Shown here: piece after piece, positions 60,642 through 64,000 of the stretch
Position numbering within the stretch: position 1 is the first letter of the stretch
Layout: each line of letters begins with the position of its first letter
Assembly (NCBI RefSeq): GCF_965363235.1
Contig: NC_134844.1
Span: 23,232,646-23,296,645, forward strand
Origin: Mytilus galloprovincialis
Taxonomy: Eukaryota; Mollusca; Bivalvia; Mytilida; Mytilidae
Direction: 5' to 3'
Length of the DNA: 64,000 nucleotides
Position numbers and translations under genes: made by a program
The notes under the pieces: generated by a model
The model's input: the letters and a program-made list of their open reading frames with translations, nothing else
Told to the model about the DNA's origin: nothing
The model's database searches: none

Positions 60642-61100
60642 TTGAATGGGGGCATAGAATTATTGGCTGTAGTTGTGACTTTTACAATGCTGTGTCTTGT
60701 CCACCACATCGTAGATAGTCTGTGTCCAAAACAGATACAATAATTTAACTACTATGCTTCGCATCAACACATTATGTTATTGTTTTGCAAAAAAGAAATA
60801 TATCTGAAGTCCATTTTCACATTTTTGTCATTACTCTCTCCGTTGTGCATTTATGTTTATAAGCATTTGTTTTAAAGTATACACGTCTTGCAAATATAGT
60901 TACTTGTTTCGTGTTAAAAGTCGGATAATATATATTTTAAAGCGTTATGCATAAAACTGTTAAATTTTCAACTATTGTGGTGCATCATAACTTGTAAAAA
61001 ATAAAACACTTTATAAGTTTTCTTATAGTTTTGAAAGTCTGATATATCAAAGTGTTTCTCTTGGTAAACAATGCGCCGAATGCTTCTGTATTACGTTTTG
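60642..61100 (-). pseudogene. Relic of a fourth AA15-type oxygenase gene (exon 1 and promoter)
   Basis: On the minus strand 60772-60642 aligns with exon 1 of gene B: CCACATCGTAGAT and GTGTCC(C)AAAAC are kept in order, while the segment for PPGRS-LIS is deleted, with further small indels. The signal-peptide ATG and the catalytic His codon are no longer in frame. About 300 bp upstream, 61070-61130 aligns with the gene B promoter region (GAATGCTTCTGTATTA against GATGCTTCCGTATTT; ATATTCAAGAT shared), at nearly the same distance as in B (332 bp), but the TATA box is lost. The long plus-strand frame across 60378-60743 is chance. Confidence 0.7.
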
Positions 61101-63539
61101 TGAAAGTAAGTAACGTATATTCAAGATAATACTTAAGATATGGTGATTGATAAGTTTGTTTGTAGGTATGTCATACCTAAATCTCTTTGGCACATATATA
61201 TTTTAGAATAAATAATTGATTTATCTTCGCTAGTGATATGAACATATTACGTCTATTAGTATGTTAGATCAATATCTAGTCCTAACAATTATGTATGTGT
61301 CGTTGCATAGAGTGTGTGAATTGGACTTAGTTACGTTCTTTATCCTAAACAAAATCAAAAGTAAAAGACTGAGTTACCCTGCAAAGCCAATGATCATCAA
61401 TGCGGGAGTAAATCTTCAAAACCTCTTAACCAATATCAAATGAGTGTTAAAGATTATCTCCCGTATTGGTTTTTGCACATTTCGACTAAAAGGTATAAAA
61501 AGATTTAGTTTAAAATTCGAGTACTAGAAAGGCTTAAATCTCTTAGAAATAGTCGAATCAAGAAATAATCTATCAGTTTGGATATAAACAAAATGTATTT
61601 TTATCTCACGGAACACAAAATGATAAAATAACTTTGTGTTACTTTTTGCTATGCATCTTCCTCATAAACACAATAGAAAAATGCACTCTATATTTTCATC
61701 TTAAATATATTATTGATATTATAGATATTTTAACCAAACATCTTAATACTCTAAATGATGAAAAACTGCAATGGTTCTGTATACAATCCGTTCCCATTTC
61801 TAATTAGTTTGACGCTGAATGGGGAATGGTCTAGGTAACAAATATAGAAACTTCACATAGTTAAAAAGTAAAATCATTGAAATTCCAAAGATTGACAACA
61901 TTAACAACATAAACGAACCAAATCAAACCACCAAAAAATTACTCAAAGACTTTCAAAATTGTTCAATTTTACATACTAAACGTTCACACAAACAAATCCG
62001 TATTGTATTGGAGAATATTAAGCGCATGCAATATTTTATCTCGAAGAATAGGAACTATGGTCAGGATTAGGAAGTATATCATATAAATACAAACCATGGA
62101 GAAAATAACGCTTATTTATCTCTTCATTTATGTTTTACTGTTAAAGATAATTTAAAAATTTCCTCTTGAAACTTGTCTGTGTTTGTGACAAGAACAAAAC
62201 AAAAAACCAGCAGTTGATTTTCACATTGAATGAAAAGACTATGTTTAAGACACTTGCATTATGTAAAATGAGGTAAAATGAAATGGTAGCAAAAACTTAA
62301 AAAAAAACCAAAAAAACTGATCCAAACTACTTATTGAAAGCATTTAACTTGTATATGATTTTTATCACTATTCTGCACAGAAACACCTTCTTAGTGCTAT
62401 TTCTTTTTACACACATTCTACGGTGGAAGATGTAATAATCTTCCAATCTGGTGCAATACATTTGATACATGTTACCAAGCTGACATCTTGAAAAAAATCA
62501 TATAACAACACAAACTGGAAGATGAACTTTGTAACCTTCAATTTTCGGTGACTAGAACTAGAAAATATTATTTTATCTGGGAAACTGGGGAAACCGTTCT
62601 TTGTTGTGATACTACCCGGATATGAAAGAAGATTTTATACGACAAACGGAAACAATTATCTAGTATCTTATGATATATGTACTTTACTCAGAATCATTAC
62701 CAAACAATCTACTATAAGTACATTTCAGTGTACATTGGTTTGTTTTTATCATAGCCTCCAATATTTAAAATGCATGCAAAAATTATTAATAAAATGTGGC
62801 TGTCCTGAATACCTTTATAGGTCATATTACATACAAACAAGCGATTGGGATATTTTGATGTAGTGTGTATTCGCAAGTCGTTTTATTAATTTTTCCAGAG
62901 GACGCTTGGTAGACATCCCATCAGTTTCACGGTTTGATTCACGAACGGTTGACCGATACGATCAGCCAAACTCAAATCACAAGCACATGTTTTTTGCGGT
63001 CTTAAATCTTTGAATCCCAGTCATCTAATCTGTTAATTTAACCGATGTTAAAAATTCCTATGATACATATATAAATATTGTGGACAAGAATGATTTCACA
63101 TGGCCAGTAAAGCTTGCATAACAGGAGACGCTTAGCCTGTCTAAGCACCATGTTTTGGTTCGTTTAATTCCCTCAGTTTTTGTTTTTATCTTGATTTGTA
63201 CCTCTTTGATGGATTTATAACATTTCAATATCAGTAAACTGCTATTTTTGCTTATCATAACATTTCACTAAGTAGCATATTAAAATACCACTGATTTGTT
63301 CGGTTTGTAACAAGTATCGAGAAGTATGAAAGCTGGGTCTGGTGTAGACTGTACCTTAATTCTAAGGTTGTGGGTGGATTTTCGATTATAAGTGTGGTTG
63401 TGTATTCATAAAACACATTTTTATCAAAAAATGTAACAGATTTTTGACACACAACCCTCTATATGAACCACAGATGATTCCTTTATTAGTAAAATTCGCT
63501 AATACTGGTAAATAGTTACCAAAGGTACCAAGATTATAA
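61101..63539. other. Duplicated upstream region of the oxygenase relic
   Basis: Segments at 61195-61250, 62030-62110 and 62560-62720 align in order with 44270-44300, 45770-45860 and 46600-46770, so the region is an old duplicate of the gene B upstream DNA. No intact gene was recognised; the plus-strand frame 62606-62863 lies in one of these non-coding matches. Confidence 0.55.
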
Positions 63540-63880
63540 TTTAATACGCCAGATGAGCGTTTCGTCTACATAAGACTCATCAGTGACACTCTCAGATCAA
63601 AATTTTTATAAAGCCAAACAAGTACAAATTTGAAGAGCATTGACGACCAAGCATTCCAAAAAGTTGGGCTAAATACGACTAAGGTAATCTATTCCTGGGA
63701 TAGGAACATCCTTAGTTTTTTGAAAAAATCTAAGTTATCAAACAGGATATTTATGAAAATGACCATATAATTGATATTCATGTCAATACTGAAGTTCTGA
63801 CTACTGGTCTAGTGATACCCTTTGGGACGAAACGTCCACCACCAGTGGCATCGACCCAGTCGTAAGTGCATACAGAAAAA
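63540..63880 (+). repeat. Dispersed mussel repeat (CGCCAGAYGMGCGTTTCGTC family)
   Basis: Contains ACGCCAGATGAGCGTTTCGT, AAGACTCATCAGTGAC and GGGACGAAACGTCCACC; a shorter copy is at about 46.03 kb. Non-coding. Confidence 0.65.
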
Positions 63881-64000
63881 AACCTCATAAAAATCCCGCC
63901 ACAAATTATTTGTGCATGTTCCTAGCCAGGAGCCTGTAATGTTTGCTGTTTCTCATAATTTGTTTATAGCTTCTTGTTTTGCATTGTTTGTTATTTTATT

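Noticed and set aside
60378-60743. 121-codon plus-strand open frame with hydrophobic stretches
   Set aside because: It overlaps the antisense of the oxygenase exon 1 relic, so the frame is fortuitous.
1-64000. CRISPR array, bacterial operons, tRNA or rRNA genes
   Set aside because: The tandem arrays have no unique spacers with constant repeats; genes are spliced and animal-like; no complete tRNA cloverleaf or rRNA was seen.

Overview
The window is AT-rich, intron-containing animal DNA, and everything in it points to a marine mussel (Mytilus or a close relative). The protein families fit a bivalve: a divergent Cys-loop receptor, several AA15-type copper oxygenases and an intronless Toll-like receptor. 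Many dispersed repeats carry words I know from mussel genomes, such as GGCAATCATACCACAT and GGCCGTACGGTGACC. The species assignment is inference; no database was searched.

Layout. 1-7.2 kb: repeats only (an 11-bp-period array, an element with a 181-bp tandem body, a truncated LINE, a 447-bp palindrome, a MITE). 7.19-8.33 kb: large exon of a Cys-loop channel subunit (+). 10.86-15.26 kb: AA15 oxygenase gene A (-), three coding exons, with a SINE and a TIR element in its introns. 15.6-24.4 kb: repeat-dense, with an inverted duplication, a 1.2-kb foldback transposon, 21-bp minisatellites and hairpin elements. 26.2-33.5 kb: tandem segmental duplication with differing insertions in each copy, one of them a LINE. 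33.7-40.6 kb: a 33-bp minisatellite, then a 108-bp satellite split by a young but rearranged BEL/Pao element. 41.6-44.2 kb: oxygenase gene B (-), carrying a 14-bp duplication that cuts its reading frame. 49.2-53.8 kb: oxygenase gene C (+), complete, with a second foldback transposon in its 5' UTR intron. 55.8-58.3 kb: Toll-like receptor (+). 60.6-61.1 kb: relic of a fourth oxygenase gene (-), inside a segment that duplicates the gene B upstream region.

The oxygenase genes A, B and C share exon sizes (156 and 370 nt, then a third exon) and intron phases, so they are tandem or inverted duplicates. B and C also share a promoter block. They are secreted copper enzymes expected to attack chitin or cellulose. 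The Toll-like receptor and the ion channel are neighbours without an evident functional link.

The most unusual signal is a class of foldback transposons (18.7-19.9 kb and 49.8-51.6 kb). They are filled with CpG-bearing words repeated at about one DNA helical turn (11 bp). The words differ between the two, yet the ends, the inferred TTA target site and a central GAACATGTTC-type palindrome are shared.
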